The notes: generated by a model not told the origin, from the letters alone. 64,000 nt of DNA from Ferruginibacter sp. (GCA_019638575.1 JAHBTN010000002.1:62001-126000); one strand, 5' to 3'; positions 28,001 to 36,679 are shown, counted from the stretch's first letter. Numbers and translations are program-made.

Positions 28001-28496
28001 TTCATATACCGAAGCGCCTGAAACTATGAAACAATTTTTAAAACAAAGATTCAGGTGGAGCTTTGGTGTAATGCAAAGCTTTTGGAAACACAGGGATGCC
28101 ATCTTTAACCCCCGCTACAAAAATTTTGGTATGATAGCATTGCCCAATATCCTCATCTTCCAGATTTTACTGCCTTTTTTAGCTCCGCTTGCCGACCTCA
28201 TACTTGTATTGAGCCTTTTAGCTGCCGGTTTCGGCATCATTCAATCCGATATCAGCAATATCATTTTTTATTATTTTATTTTTACGCTGGTAGATGTGGC
28301 AGGCGCAGCCATAGCTTTTGCATTTGAAAAAGAAGATTACAAGAAACTGCTTTGGATGATACCGCAGCGGCTGGTTTACCGGCAGCTTATTTATTATATC
28401 CTCATCAAATCGTTTAACCGTGCATTAAAGGGCGAATTACAGGGCTGGGGAATATTAAAAAGAACAGGAAACGTAAAAAAAGTTTCAACTGCCTGA
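25062..28496 (+). CDS. Three-domain membrane protein: GH18-like, NodB deacetylase, GT2 synthase
   Basis: 1144 residues. A membrane helix (about 23-42) is followed by a GH18-like domain (about 110-425) with INIDFEEL, where E225 sits at the catalytic position. Next is a NodB polysaccharide deacetylase domain (about 510-720) with D517-D518 and H568-xxx-H572 as metal ligands and RAPYN. A helix at about 735-765 precedes a processive GT2 domain (about 778-1050) with D867-A-D869, E958-D959 and Q995-RFR-W999, then C-terminal membrane helices. This joins in one chain what poly-GlcNAc systems split between PgaB (deacetylase plus hydrolase) and PgaC (synthase). It probably makes and trims a beta-linked GlcNAc-type polymer across the inner membrane. 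The GT2 part would face the cytoplasm and the other two the periplasm. The polymer itself is not proven. Confidence 0.88.
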   Translation: MSGSTQIFQTNNPTRWKRIKWTSRIILLIILFLIVVLVLAIKNGTNPGLPDIKNRAKFYQNKLNPDNKFTFSSPLNKKYKGFRDFLVKRQREDSLKKLNAVKLHASQIRAAFYVPWQTASLTDLQKNGDKLNTIYPEWFFIDPVTYKLQSRIDSAGLATMKQKRLSIQPIFTNFNSNKNTTGVGDFDGRLAHTIITNANVRKSIIQQLVDTLSYYKLQGINIDFEELDEKNNEPFTRLLKELYEALHNKDLLMTVDVSPKNEDYDYKNLEPVSDYVILMAYDQYSDATGAGPISSQKWIEEQLDWLSDKIDPSKIILGLAGYGRDWVNDDDSSYVQDLNYDAVIDMAKLSNSAIQFDNDSYNLHFSYNETETDTSAEAKHSIWFTDAATTFNILRFSDDYSTAGTAMWHLGSEDPRIWNFYGRSLSSESLRKNPFDFSLLETLPINPNKKPTASGEGELLDVIYTPVNGNIKLEIDNAEMLIAEQHYVQLPSGYVYEKFAEDKTPMGPGHKMILTFDDGPSAAFTPQILKILEKEKVPATFFIIGINAEKNIPLLNREYKDGFEIGNHTFTHHNIATMSPERADLELKCTRVLLECITGHSTILFRAPYNADSEPHTFEEIEPIARSKKHNYITVGESIDPNDWDPKMNADSIYNRTVRLAEANDASIILLHDAGGDTRQPTVDALPRIIEYFKKRGCEFTTVANLMGKTRDEVMPPVKRSWINSFNFFIAEASYWAGQIVFAFFIVGIALSVGRMLFMGIVAFIQKQREKNEVAATAKPLVSIIVPAYNEEVNACRTITSLLNQDYENLVVIFVDDGSKDETYYKVQKEFAKVKNVQVYTKQNGGKASALNYGINIAQNDFVVCIDADTQLKKDAVSELMKKFTSEKIAAVAGNVKVGNEVNLITRWQSIEYITSQNFDRRAFELLNCITVIPGAIGVFRKEAIIKAGYFTTDTLAEDCDLTMRLHRCGYKIANCNSAISYTEAPETMKQFLKQRFRWSFGVMQSFWKHRDAIFNPRYKNFGMIALPNILIFQILLPFLAPLADLILVLSLLAAGFGIIQSDISNIIFYYFIFTLVDVAGAAIAFAFEKEDYKKLLWMIPQRLVYRQLIYYILIKSFNRALKGELQGWGILKRTGNVKKVSTA

Positions 28497-28512
28497 TTAG
28501 CCATTAGTGCTT

Positions 28513-28520
28513 TACCTTTG
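28513..28520 (+). promoter_or_regulatory. -7 box TACCTTTG before tatC
   Basis: Perfect TAnnTTTG match 51 bases before the proposed TTG start of tatC. The -33 region has no clear TTG. Confidence 0.4.
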
Positions 28521-28570
28521 CAATCCCTGCCAAAAAAATAATAAACCGGCGCAGGCAAATTTTAATATAC

Positions 28571-29455
28571 TTGGCACAAGAAGAATCAGATAGGAAAAAA
28601 TTTTTTAAACGCATTCGCAACAGGCACGATGAGGAGCCTGAAGAGATGTCGTTTGTAGGGCACCTGGAAGCATTGCGCTGGCATATCATGCGTTCGGTAA
28701 TAGCATGGCTGGTTGCTGCCATCAGCATTTTTGTATTTATAGATTGGGTGTATGATAATATTATTCTGGCGCCTGCCAGCGAAAATTTTGTAACCTATGG
28801 CGCCCTGTGCAGGTTTAGCCACTGGCTGCATATTGGCGATAGCCTTTGCATGCCACCTGTAAAAATCAAATTCCTGGTTACTGAAGTAAACGGCACTTTC
28901 ACATCGGCGCTAAGCATTGCCATGATTGGCGGCATCATAGTGGCATTTCCGTATTTATTTTGGGAGCTATGGCGCTTTGTAAAACCAGCTTTATCGGTAA
29001 AAGAAAAAAAATATGCCCGTGGAAGCATTTTCTGGGTATCACTTTGTTTTTTTACCGGCGCTGCTTTCGGGTATTTTTTACTGGCGCCCTTTACTTTTAA
29101 TTTCCTTGCATCGTTTACACTTGGTAAATCTGGCGCCATACAATACCAGCCCAGCATAAATGATTATGTAGATACGCTTAACAACCTTATACTGGGTTGC
29201 GGTATTGCATTTGAATTGCCAATATTGGCTTATGTATTAGGCAAAATTGGAATCATAAGCTCGTCTTTCTTAAAAAGATACCGCAAGTTTGCATTTGTTG
29301 TTATATTAATTGTGGCTGCTATCATCACTCCATCTCCCGACTGGACAAGTCAAACAATTGTTGCCATACCGCTTTTATTATTGTACGAAATAAGTGTGAT
29401 GATTGTAAAAAGGGTTGATAAGAAAAAAGAAAAAGAAGAAAGAGAATGGAGTTAG
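28571..29455 (+). CDS. tatC: Twin-arginine translocase subunit TatC
   Basis: 294 residues from TTG 28571 (about 269 from the later ATG 28646, MSFVGHLEALRWH). TatC is the core of the Tat translocon and binds twin-arginine signal peptides of folded proteins at the inner membrane. Six membrane helices are visible. The N-terminal FVGHLEALRWHIMRS and the FPYLFWELWRFVKPAL stretch are typical, as is ITPSPDWTSQ near the end. The N-terminal extension is highly charged (DRKKFFKRIRNRHDEEPEE). No tatA is adjacent. The start is uncertain because no ATG exists between the -7 box and 28646. Confidence 0.93.
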   Translation: MAQEESDRKKFFKRIRNRHDEEPEEMSFVGHLEALRWHIMRSVIAWLVAAISIFVFIDWVYDNIILAPASENFVTYGALCRFSHWLHIGDSLCMPPVKIKFLVTEVNGTFTSALSIAMIGGIIVAFPYLFWELWRFVKPALSVKEKKYARGSIFWVSLCFFTGAAFGYFLLAPFTFNFLASFTLGKSGAIQYQPSINDYVDTLNNLILGCGIAFELPILAYVLGKIGIISSSFLKRYRKFAFVVILIVAAIITPSPDWTSQTIVAIPLLLLYEISVMIVKRVDKKKEKEEREWS

Positions 29456-29481
29456 TGTAAGGGCCATAAGTGCAATGTATG

Positions 29482-29512
29482 TTGTGCGTTAAAATGCTTT
29501 TAAGTAACTTTG
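29482..29512 (+). promoter_or_regulatory. Promoter-like sequence for rpiB
   Basis: TTG (29482-29484), a 20-base spacer and TAACTTTG (29505-29512) fit the Bacteroidota consensus. The predicted leader is about 33 bases. It also excludes the upstream start at 29470. Confidence 0.5.
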
Positions 29513-29550
29513 AGTTGCAACTTCATCAATCAACTTTTAATAACATCATT

Positions 29551-30000
29551 ATGTCTCCCTTCAATTTAAAACTACCCATTGCCATCGGTTGCGATCATGC
29601 AGGTTTTGATTGCAAAGAAGACCTGATTTCTGTATTAGAAGGCGAGGGCCTTGCTTTTACTGATTTTGGAACATATAATAAAGACTCGGTTGATTATCCC
29701 GATTTTGCACACCCGGTTGCTTTTGCCGTAGAAAGGGGCGAAGCTGCTTTTGGCATTTTACTTTGTGGCAGCGCCAACGGCGTAGCCATCACAGCAAACA
29801 AACACCAGGGCATAAGGGCTGCCATCTGTTGGGGCGAAGAGCTTGCCGAACTGGCACGCAAGCACAACGATGCAAATATCATTTGCATACCGGCTCGCTT
29901 TGTAAGTGATGGCGATGCAGAAAAAATGCTGGACATATTTATGAACACCGCTTTTGAAGGCGGCAGGCACGAAAGAAGGGTTGAAAAGATTGCCTGTTAA
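29551..30000 (+). CDS. rpiB: Ribose-5-phosphate isomerase B
   Basis: 149 residues from ATG 29551, the normal length. It interconverts ribose-5-phosphate and ribulose-5-phosphate in the pentose phosphate pathway. Family signatures are IAIGCDHAGFDCKEDL at the start, DYPDFAHPVA, then GILLCGSANGVAITANKHQGIRAA (with the active-site Cys in LLCGSANG), and NDANIICIPAR. It keeps the DYPD-to-Cys spacing of the RpiB/LacAB family. An open frame extends 27 codons upstream to 29470, but the promoter-like sequence lies inside that extension. Confidence 0.93.
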   Translation: MSPFNLKLPIAIGCDHAGFDCKEDLISVLEGEGLAFTDFGTYNKDSVDYPDFAHPVAFAVERGEAAFGILLCGSANGVAITANKHQGIRAAICWGEELAELARKHNDANIICIPARFVSDGDAEKMLDIFMNTAFEGGRHERRVEKIAC

Positions 30001-30111
30001 TCTTTTGCATCCATCTATGCATAAACTTCAAACTACACTTCCGCCGTTCATATAAAACACAAATAGCTATTACAGCTAAATACTTATTTTGCCTTTCACT
30101 AAAATAATAAA

Positions 30112-31695
30112 ATGAAAAAATTAGTATCTATCATCTGCCTTATGGCAGTTATCAATGTATCATTTGCACAGGCCGATGCACAGGAAAAATATGCCGGCCA
30201 TATTACCGGTGAAAACCTTGCCAAACACCTTAACATAATTGCCAGCGCCGATATGGAAGGCCGTGAAACCGGTACCGAAGGCCAGCGTAAAGCAGCGGCA
30301 TATATTCAAAGCCAGTTTAAAGCCATGGGCCTAAAACCTATACCGGCATTAAACGGTTACCAGCAGTTTTACCCGCTTTACCAGGATAGCCTTGTAGAAG
30401 CAGAGCTTGAAATTAACGGTAAAGATGCAGTTAATGGTACCGATTACAACATTCCTCTTAATGGCAACCAAAGCGGAGAATTTAAAAGCAAAGAAATTGT
30501 TGTTGCCGGATACGGTATTGATGATGAAAAATACAGCGATTATACCGGGCTTAATGTAAAAGGAAAAACCGTTATCATCTTTTTGGGCGAACCTAAAAAA
30601 GACGGTAAATATTTTTTAAGTGGCAACAACCGTTTCAGCGAATGGACATTTCCGGGTATCTCAAAAAAACTGGCCACCGCTGCAGCAAAAGGCGCTGCCT
30701 GTGTGTTAATCATTAACCCCCGCCAGGAATCATTTAACGAACGGGCTGTAGCAAACGGCAAAAAAACCGGCGTGTATTATCCACGTGAAGAATCAAAAGA
30801 AAAAACAGTAAGCTATGCCATACTATCACATGCATTTGCCAAAAGACTTATCGGCGATAGTTTTGATAAGATGCTGTCAGCCGTAAAAACAAACAGCATT
30901 TTTGACAAAGAATGGTATGAAAGAAAAAAAGTAAAGGTTGAGTTGGAACTTAAAAAAGACCGCAGCATCATACAGGCAAGCAATGTAGCTGGCATTATTG
31001 AAGGCACCGATAAAAAAGACGAGTATGTTTTTTTAACAGCTCATTACGATCACCTGGGTATGCACAATGGAAAAATATATTATGGCGCCGATGATGATGG
31101 CAGCGGCACCTGTGCTGTTATCACCATGGCCGAAGCATTTATGAAAGCTGCAGCAGATGGCATTAGGCCACGTAGAACAATTGTGTTTATGACAGTTAGC
31201 GGCGAAGAGAAAGGATTATGGGGCAGCGAATATTACAGCGATCATCCTTTTTATCCGCTGGATAAAACAAGCGTTGATTTAAACACCGATATGATTGGCA
31301 GGATTGATACCGAACGCATGAAAGACGATACTTTAAATTATGTGTATGTAATTGGCCACGATAAACTGAGCAGCGACCTGCCCATCATTAACGAAGGCGT
31401 AAATAAAAAATATACTAACCTGGTATTGGATTATAAGTTTGACGACCCCGCCGATCCCAACCGTATTTATTTCCGCAGCGATCATTTTAACTTTGCCCGC
31501 AAAGGCGTACCTGTATTATTTTTTTATGATGGTATGCTGCAGGCCGATTATCATAAACCAACCGATACCGTTGATAAAATTACCTGGAACCTGTATGAAA
31601 AAAGAGCCCGTATGATTTTTCATACCGCATGGGAAATGGCCAACCGGGATGATATGCTGAAAAGAGATACGCCATTGAACATGGGAACCAGGTAA
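30112..31695 (+). CDS. Exported M28-family zinc aminopeptidase
   Basis: 527 residues with a signal peptide (about 1-20, ending VSFAQ). An N-terminal lid begins ASADMEGRETGTEGQRKAA. A PA-type inserted domain covers about 95-270. The M28 domain carries the co-catalytic zinc ligands H311 (AHYDHLG), D327 region (GADDDGSG), E365-E366 (SGEEKG), D393 (NTDMIGR) and H458 (RSDHFNF). It should remove N-terminal residues from peptides in the periplasm or outside the cell. It ends before a bidirectional terminator and is convergent with the M1-type peptidase. Confidence 0.9.
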   Translation: MKKLVSIICLMAVINVSFAQADAQEKYAGHITGENLAKHLNIIASADMEGRETGTEGQRKAAAYIQSQFKAMGLKPIPALNGYQQFYPLYQDSLVEAELEINGKDAVNGTDYNIPLNGNQSGEFKSKEIVVAGYGIDDEKYSDYTGLNVKGKTVIIFLGEPKKDGKYFLSGNNRFSEWTFPGISKKLATAAAKGAACVLIINPRQESFNERAVANGKKTGVYYPREESKEKTVSYAILSHAFAKRLIGDSFDKMLSAVKTNSIFDKEWYERKKVKVELELKKDRSIIQASNVAGIIEGTDKKDEYVFLTAHYDHLGMHNGKIYYGADDDGSGTCAVITMAEAFMKAAADGIRPRRTIVFMTVSGEEKGLWGSEYYSDHPFYPLDKTSVDLNTDMIGRIDTERMKDDTLNYVYVIGHDKLSSDLPIINEGVNKKYTNLVLDYKFDDPADPNRIYFRSDHFNFARKGVPVLFFYDGMLQADYHKPTDTVDKITWNLYEKRARMIFHTAWEMANRDDMLKRDTPLNMGTR

Positions 31696-31714
31696 TTTGC
31701 TGAATTATTTTTGT

Positions 31715-31759
31715 AAAAAAGCCACTGCAATATTCTTATAAATATGTAGTGGCTTTTTT
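31715..31759. terminator. Bidirectional terminator between peptidase genes
   Basis: An 11-bp stem aaaaagccact / agtggcttttt has a long, AT-rich loop that can itself pair. A-run on the left, T-run on the right. It lies 20 bases after the M28 stop and 30 bases before the stop of the convergent M1 gene. Confidence 0.8.
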
Positions 31760-31788
31760 AATTTTTTAAACCCATGCTGTAAAAAAAA

Positions 31789-33654
31789 TTACTTTACTTC
31801 CATTTCATTATCCTTCTTATTTATATCGGGTACATGGCTGCTGCCCAGTTTTACTAGCTTAATTTTTTTTGGCGAATTAAAATTTACAAGGCTGATTGTA
31901 TTTCCTTTTTCCCAAACAGCAATGCTTTGGTGAAACTGCTGTGCGCTGCCATCTGTATAAATAACTGTTATATCAACCGGCACAGGTTTGGTTCCCTTGC
32001 TTTGTATGGTAACCTGTTTTTTATTTCCTTTTTCAACAACTTTTGCAATGGCCAGGTCGGGTACGCCATCATCAAAAAACCATCGTTTCCAAAACCAGTT
32101 TAGGTTTTTGCCACTCCCTTCGTTCATGCTAAAGAAAAAATCGTAAGGTATGGGATGTTTGCCGGCCCAGTTGCGAAAATAATTGTGCAGGCCTTTATAA
32201 AAATCATCATCACCCAGCATATCTTTTACAAACAGGTAACCCATGGCTGGTTTAGGATAACTGTTAATGAACATAGATGTACCATTCTCCTGCGTAGTTA
32301 ATGTTACAATGGGCATATCCACTTCGTGGCCCGCCGTATGTTCTACCGGCGCCACACCGTACAGGTCAACAATACTTGTATCAATCATGGGCGATATAAG
32401 CCATTCGCCAATAGTGGCCCATCCTTCATCCATCCATCCATACTTGGTTTCGTTAATGCCCATATAAAAAGGAAACATGGTATGAAAAATTTCATGAGTG
32501 GTAAGTTCAATGCTCTCTGCCCTGTCTTCAACCGGGTTGTCGTTAACCATCATCGGGTATTCCATCTGGTCTAACCCGTCAAACACCGTTTCGTGACTGT
32601 AAGGATATGGCCATTTTGGAAAACGATAACTCATGGCTTCAATAGTTTTATGTGCATCGGAAGCCACATTAAAATAATCTTTATGAATGGGGTTATACAC
32701 TGCATCCACCCTTGTTCGGCGGCCGGTAGCCTTATCTACAACAAGGCTTGAGCTTTGCCAAACATAATGATTGCTCAATGCAAAAACGGCATCGGTAACA
32801 TTATCTGCTTCAAACACCCATGTATGTGTGTTGCAGGATTTTACAATGCCACCGGTTTTTACATCGTTGCTGTCGATGATATCAATGATGGCATCGCCGG
32901 TTTGGGCTTGCTGTATCCGCTGCAGGTATTTGCTTTCAAAAAGATCGGGTGCATTTTTTAAATCACCAGTTGCCCATACAATATAATTGCCCGGTACGGT
33001 GATGGAAGTTTTAAAATGACAGAAGTCGTTGTAAAATTCCTGTGTGCCAAGGTAAGGGTTCGTATTCCATCCATCTATATCATCATACACAGCAATACGT
33101 GGAAAATAATAAGCAATGAAGTATGCACCATCGGCTACTTCACCGGTACGTATATGCGATTTTTTATTGAGTGTGTACGAAAAACCGATGGTAAACTTTA
33201 TTGTTTTGCCGGGTGCAAGTGGTTTTATCCTAACCATCATATTGGTTGCATCAATGCGGTATTTTTTTGTATCAACCGTATCTTCATCGGCAAGTATCTT
33301 TTCTATCTGCACGCCATCGGTTACATCATCGCCTTGTATGTTCATCAGCCGGGGCGACCCTTTTTTATAGATATTGGGATAAAGTTTAAATACTACCGTC
33401 TTTAAAGTATCTGGACTGTTGTTGGTATATTTTATTTCTTCGGTACCGCTTACCAGCCTTGTTGATGGCTGAAAGTTTACGGCAATATCATACGATGCAT
33501 GGTTTTGCCAGTAGTTTTTGCCCGGCTTACCATTCATACTACGGGTGCCTTCATCAAAGGCTTTTTGTATGTTTAGTGGAATGGGTAATGTTGTTTGCGC
33601 CAATGTATTTTGCAGCATAAACATCAGCAGTACTGCACCTAAATATTTTTTCAT
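31789..33654 (-). CDS. Exported M1-family metallopeptidase
   Basis: 621 residues with a signal peptide (about 1-19, ending NTLAQ). A beta-rich N-terminal domain (SYDIAVNFQPSTRLVSGTEEIKY) is typical of M1 peptidases. The gluzincin site is H387-E388-IF-H391 with E410 19 residues after the second His (DEGWA). The usual GAMEN exopeptidase motif is replaced by MEYPMMVND, as in many Bacteroidota members, so strict aminopeptidase activity is not assured. A C-terminal part ends near KIKLVKLG. It probably acts in the periplasm or outside. It is convergent with the M28 gene. Confidence 0.88.
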   Translation of the reverse strand: MKKYLGAVLLMFMLQNTLAQTTLPIPLNIQKAFDEGTRSMNGKPGKNYWQNHASYDIAVNFQPSTRLVSGTEEIKYTNNSPDTLKTVVFKLYPNIYKKGSPRLMNIQGDDVTDGVQIEKILADEDTVDTKKYRIDATNMMVRIKPLAPGKTIKFTIGFSYTLNKKSHIRTGEVADGAYFIAYYFPRIAVYDDIDGWNTNPYLGTQEFYNDFCHFKTSITVPGNYIVWATGDLKNAPDLFESKYLQRIQQAQTGDAIIDIIDSNDVKTGGIVKSCNTHTWVFEADNVTDAVFALSNHYVWQSSSLVVDKATGRRTRVDAVYNPIHKDYFNVASDAHKTIEAMSYRFPKWPYPYSHETVFDGLDQMEYPMMVNDNPVEDRAESIELTTHEIFHTMFPFYMGINETKYGWMDEGWATIGEWLISPMIDTSIVDLYGVAPVEHTAGHEVDMPIVTLTTQENGTSMFINSYPKPAMGYLFVKDMLGDDDFYKGLHNYFRNWAGKHPIPYDFFFSMNEGSGKNLNWFWKRWFFDDGVPDLAIAKVVEKGNKKQVTIQSKGTKPVPVDITVIYTDGSAQQFHQSIAVWEKGNTISLVNFNSPKKIKLVKLGSSHVPDINKKDNEMEVK

Positions 33655-33711
33655 AGCTTTTTATTTTAAAGGTATGATAAAAGATGCGATGAAATTATTG
33701 GGTACAATAGC

Positions 33712-33741
33712 AAAGGGCGCTAAAAAAAATTAGCGCCCTTT
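33712..33741 (-). terminator. Hairpin after the deoxyhypusine-synthase-like gene
   Basis: A perfect 12-bp stem (aaagggcgctaa / ttagcgcccttt) has a six-A loop (T on the minus strand). It lies 20 bases after the stop. The T-tail beyond the stem is short on either strand, so termination strength is uncertain. Confidence 0.65.
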
Positions 33742-33760
33742 TATAAAATGTAAAATAAAA

Positions 33761-34735
33761 TTACCAACCCAGCACCCATGCAAAAATGAGCGGCGCCACA
33801 ATGGTGGCATCACTTTCTACAATAAATTTTGGTGTGTTGATATCGAGTTTGCCCCAGGTAATTTTTTCGTTGGGCACAGCGCCAGAGTAACTGCCGTAAG
33901 AAGTTGTTGAATCGCTTATCTGGCAAAAATAACTCCAGAATGGTACGTCATGCCATTCCAAATCCTGGTACATCATGGGTACAACGCAAATGGGAAAATC
34001 GCCGGCAATACCGCCGCCTATTTGAAAAAAACCCACGCCTTTGCCCGAAGAATTATTGCGGTACCAGTCGGCCAGCCAAACCATGTATTCAATGCCGCTC
34101 TTCATGGTGGTGGCTTTCATTTCGTTTTTAATAATGTAGCTGGCAAAAATATTTCCCATGGTACTGTCTTCCCAGCCGGGACAAACAATGGGGATGTTTT
34201 TTTCTGCCGCTGCCAGCATCCAACTGTTTTTTGGATCTATCTCGTAGTATTGTTTAAGCACACCGCTCAACAGCATTTTATACATGAACTCATGAGGAAA
34301 ATAACGTTCGCCTTTTTCATCAGCATCTTTCCAAACCTTATGTATATGCTGTTGAATTCTCCTGAAAGCTTCTTCTTCGGGGATACAGGTATCGGTAACA
34401 CGGTTATAATGGTTCTCCAGCAAATCCCATTCTTCCTGCGGTGATAAATCCCTGTAGTTGGGTACTCTTTTGTAATGGCTGTGTGCCACAAGGTTCATGA
34501 TGTCTTCTTCAAGATTGGCGCCGGTACAACTGATGATAGCTACTTTATCCTGCCGTATCATTTCAGCAAGGCTAATGCCCAACTCTGCCGTACTCATAGC
34601 GCCGGCCAGGGTTATCATCATTTTACCGCCTTCGTCCAAATGTGTTACATATCCTTTGGCAGCATCCATTAAAGCTGCTGCATTAAAATGCCTGTAATGA
34701 TGTTCAATAAAATTACTGATTGGTCCTTTGGTCAT
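33761..34735 (-). CDS. Deoxyhypusine-synthase-family enzyme
   Basis: 324 residues. The Rossmann-like NAD-binding family is recognised by TLAGAMSTAELGISLAEMIR, SCTGANLEEDIMNLVAH, CPGWEDSTMGN, FFQIGGGIAGDFPI and the C-terminal TWGKLD. K296 in WGK is at the position of the lysine that forms the enzyme-imine intermediate in eukaryotic deoxyhypusine synthase. Bacteria lack eIF5A, so the natural acceptor must differ. Known bacterial relatives make homospermidine or related polyamines. No other polyamine gene is adjacent. An N-terminal segment (ISNFIEHHYRHFNAAAL) fits the family ball-and-chain region. Confidence 0.85.
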   Translation of the reverse strand: MTKGPISNFIEHHYRHFNAAALMDAAKGYVTHLDEGGKMMITLAGAMSTAELGISLAEMIRQDKVAIISCTGANLEEDIMNLVAHSHYKRVPNYRDLSPQEEWDLLENHYNRVTDTCIPEEEAFRRIQQHIHKVWKDADEKGERYFPHEFMYKMLLSGVLKQYYEIDPKNSWMLAAAEKNIPIVCPGWEDSTMGNIFASYIIKNEMKATTMKSGIEYMVWLADWYRNNSSGKGVGFFQIGGGIAGDFPICVVPMMYQDLEWHDVPFWSYFCQISDSTTSYGSYSGAVPNEKITWGKLDINTPKFIVESDATIVAPLIFAWVLGW

Positions 34736-34873
34736 GATAAATTTTTTAAATGTGCCTTCTGTTAATAAGAAGGCAAAAATAATTTGTTTTTGTTAGCTGT
34801 TAAACATCTAAGCAAAGTAATAATGATGCAGTATAAAATGCAAACATGTTTTGCATGATTGGCAACTGAAAGT

Positions 34874-35227
34874 TTAATAGAAAAACTTCTCCGAAATAAT
34901 TTTACCATCCTTTACTTCGTAAAAACCTATTTCCTCCATATTAGTTCTTTCGCCACCCTTGGGTGTAAAATCCATGGTCATATAACAGGTAAAATAATTA
35001 CCGGCCACAAGCGGTTTGCCGGTGGTGCCGCCGTGCATTTCCTGTACGGTATCGGCCCATTTTTTTCCTTTTTCAAAAATTTCATCCATGCCTTTGGCTG
35101 TTCCCCAGTCGGAGCCGGGGGATTCATCGCTTGTTGCATCTTTGCTATAAAGTTCGCTGTAAATTTTGTCAAATGCACCTTGTTGCATGTACTCATAAAA
35201 ACGGTTGGCTACTTCCTGTGTTGTCAT
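34874..35227 (-). CDS. SnoaL/NTF2-like small protein
   Basis: 117 residues, cytoplasmic. The pattern of a long helix (TTQEVANRFYEYMQQGAFDKIYSELYS) followed by strands (YFTCYMTMDFTP, MEEIGFYEVKDGKIISEKFFY) is that of the SnoaL-like/NTF2-like fold. These proteins can be isomerases, small binding proteins or of unknown use; no catalytic residues can be assigned. It lies upstream of the deoxyhypusine-synthase-like gene in the same orientation with 138 bp between them. Confidence 0.75.
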   Translation of the reverse strand: MTTQEVANRFYEYMQQGAFDKIYSELYSKDATSDESPGSDWGTAKGMDEIFEKGKKWADTVQEMHGGTTGKPLVAGNYFTCYMTMDFTPKGGERTNMEEIGFYEVKDGKIISEKFFY

Positions 35228-35434
35228 TTTAATTTATTTTAAACATTAACGATGATAATAATGGCAGTGTTCCAGTTTAGAACGAACAATAAATGTATGC
35301 AATTTGGTTTGCTCTTTTAATAATTTTTTGAATCCATATCATTTAAATTATCAATCAACTTTAAAACAGGCAGTTTACTTTTTTCAATACCGGTATTTTA
35401 AAAAAACTAACGCTTTACTTAATGATAAACTAAG

Positions 35435-35442
35435 TACATTTG
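35435..35442 (+). promoter_or_regulatory. -7 box TACATTTG before the nuclease gene
   Basis: Matches TAnnTTTG, 24 bases before ATG 35466. It supports the ATG at 35466 over the open frame's upstream extension to 35304. No clear -33 TTG. Confidence 0.4.
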
Positions 35443-35465
35443 TTATTCGTTCAAAAAAATCAAGC

Positions 35466-36638
35466 ATGAAATTATTACACGGTGTTTTCATTTTGGCCAT
35501 CAGCCTATCCTTTTATTCCTGTAAAAAAAATACAGATGATTTAAAGAACACTTACCTGCCCAATATAACCACATCGGCAGTTATTAATGTGGGTTCCAGT
35601 ACGGCAACTGCCGGAGGTAATATCAGTAACGACGGAGGTTCGGCAGTTACCGAAAGAGGAGTTATATGGAGTACCGGCACTTCGGTCCCTACTAAAACTC
35701 AAACCGGTTCAGGACAAGGTAGTTTTACAAGTAACTTATCAGGCCTTGTACCTAATACTGTATATTATGTAAAAGCTTATGCAACAAATGCCAATGGTAC
35801 GGCTTATGGTAATACCATCAGTTTTACTACAGAACTAACACCACCTTCCATCCCCGGAGAGAATGACCCGATTTTTCTTGGCAACCCAACCAATGCCATT
35901 GCATCTACATCATATCCCGAAAATTATTTAAAGGATAATATTTTTTATAAAATGGCGTACAACCGTAACAGGGGTACATCGGTTTGGATTGCATGGCACC
36001 TGCAAAAAGAAGATATAGGCTCTACATCAAGACAGGATGATTACCGTGCCGACCCTAACCTGCCTATTGGATGGTACCAGGTACAAAACACAAGTTACAG
36101 TAGCAGCGGTTTCGACAGGGGGCATAACTGCCCATCGGGCGACAGAACCTCTTCCATTGCAGCTAATTCATCTACTTTTCTTATGACGAATATGATTCCA
36201 CAATCATCTACCATGAACAGCGGGCCATGGGCCGGGTTGGAAGATTTTGTACGCAACAATTTAGTTGGTACCAGCAATGAAGCTTATATTTTTATGGGTA
36301 ACTATGGACAGGGAGGTTATAACTCATCCAATACATTGGTGAATACCATCGACGGTGGCAATATAACAGTACCGGCCAAGATTTGGAAAGTGGTGGTTAT
36401 TTTACCAAAAGGTACTAACGATTTAAGCAGGATAAACAGCGCAACAACCGTATTAACCGTTAACATGCCCAATGATAACCGGCTATATACTTCAAGCGGA
36501 ACAAGTGCCTGGAGAAATTACCTTACAACCGTAAATAATTTGGAGAATGAGGTTAACTCTTATGGTATCCCGCTTAATCTTTTTCAAAGTGTGGCAGATA
36601 GCGTAAGGCCGGCATTAAAGGCAAAGCTTTATCATTGA
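35466..36638 (+). CDS. Exported DNA/RNA non-specific endonuclease (NUC1 type), lipoprotein
   Basis: 390 residues from ATG 35466. The lipoprotein signal ends at SFYSC (Cys about 18). An Ig/FN3-like domain (about 30-125, TSAVINVGSSTATAGGNIS to YYVKAYATNANGTAYGNTISF) is followed by the beta-beta-alpha metal nuclease domain (about 150-385). The catalytic motif is D217-R218-G219-H220, with NMIPQSSTMNSGPWAGLED as the following metal-binding helix. It should cut DNA and RNA outside the cell or in the periplasm, for scavenging nucleotides or clearing extracellular DNA. It is convergent with the M24B peptidase. Confidence 0.9.
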   Translation: MKLLHGVFILAISLSFYSCKKNTDDLKNTYLPNITTSAVINVGSSTATAGGNISNDGGSAVTERGVIWSTGTSVPTKTQTGSGQGSFTSNLSGLVPNTVYYVKAYATNANGTAYGNTISFTTELTPPSIPGENDPIFLGNPTNAIASTSYPENYLKDNIFYKMAYNRNRGTSVWIAWHLQKEDIGSTSRQDDYRADPNLPIGWYQVQNTSYSSSGFDRGHNCPSGDRTSSIAANSSTFLMTNMIPQSSTMNSGPWAGLEDFVRNNLVGTSNEAYIFMGNYGQGGYNSSNTLVNTIDGGNITVPAKIWKVVVILPKGTNDLSRINSATTVLTVNMPNDNRLYTSSGTSAWRNYLTTVNNLENEVNSYGIPLNLFQSVADSVRPALKAKLYH

Positions 36639-36679
36639 TTGGATGTTGTTATTCACAAAGCAATGTAGATTCAATCTGT

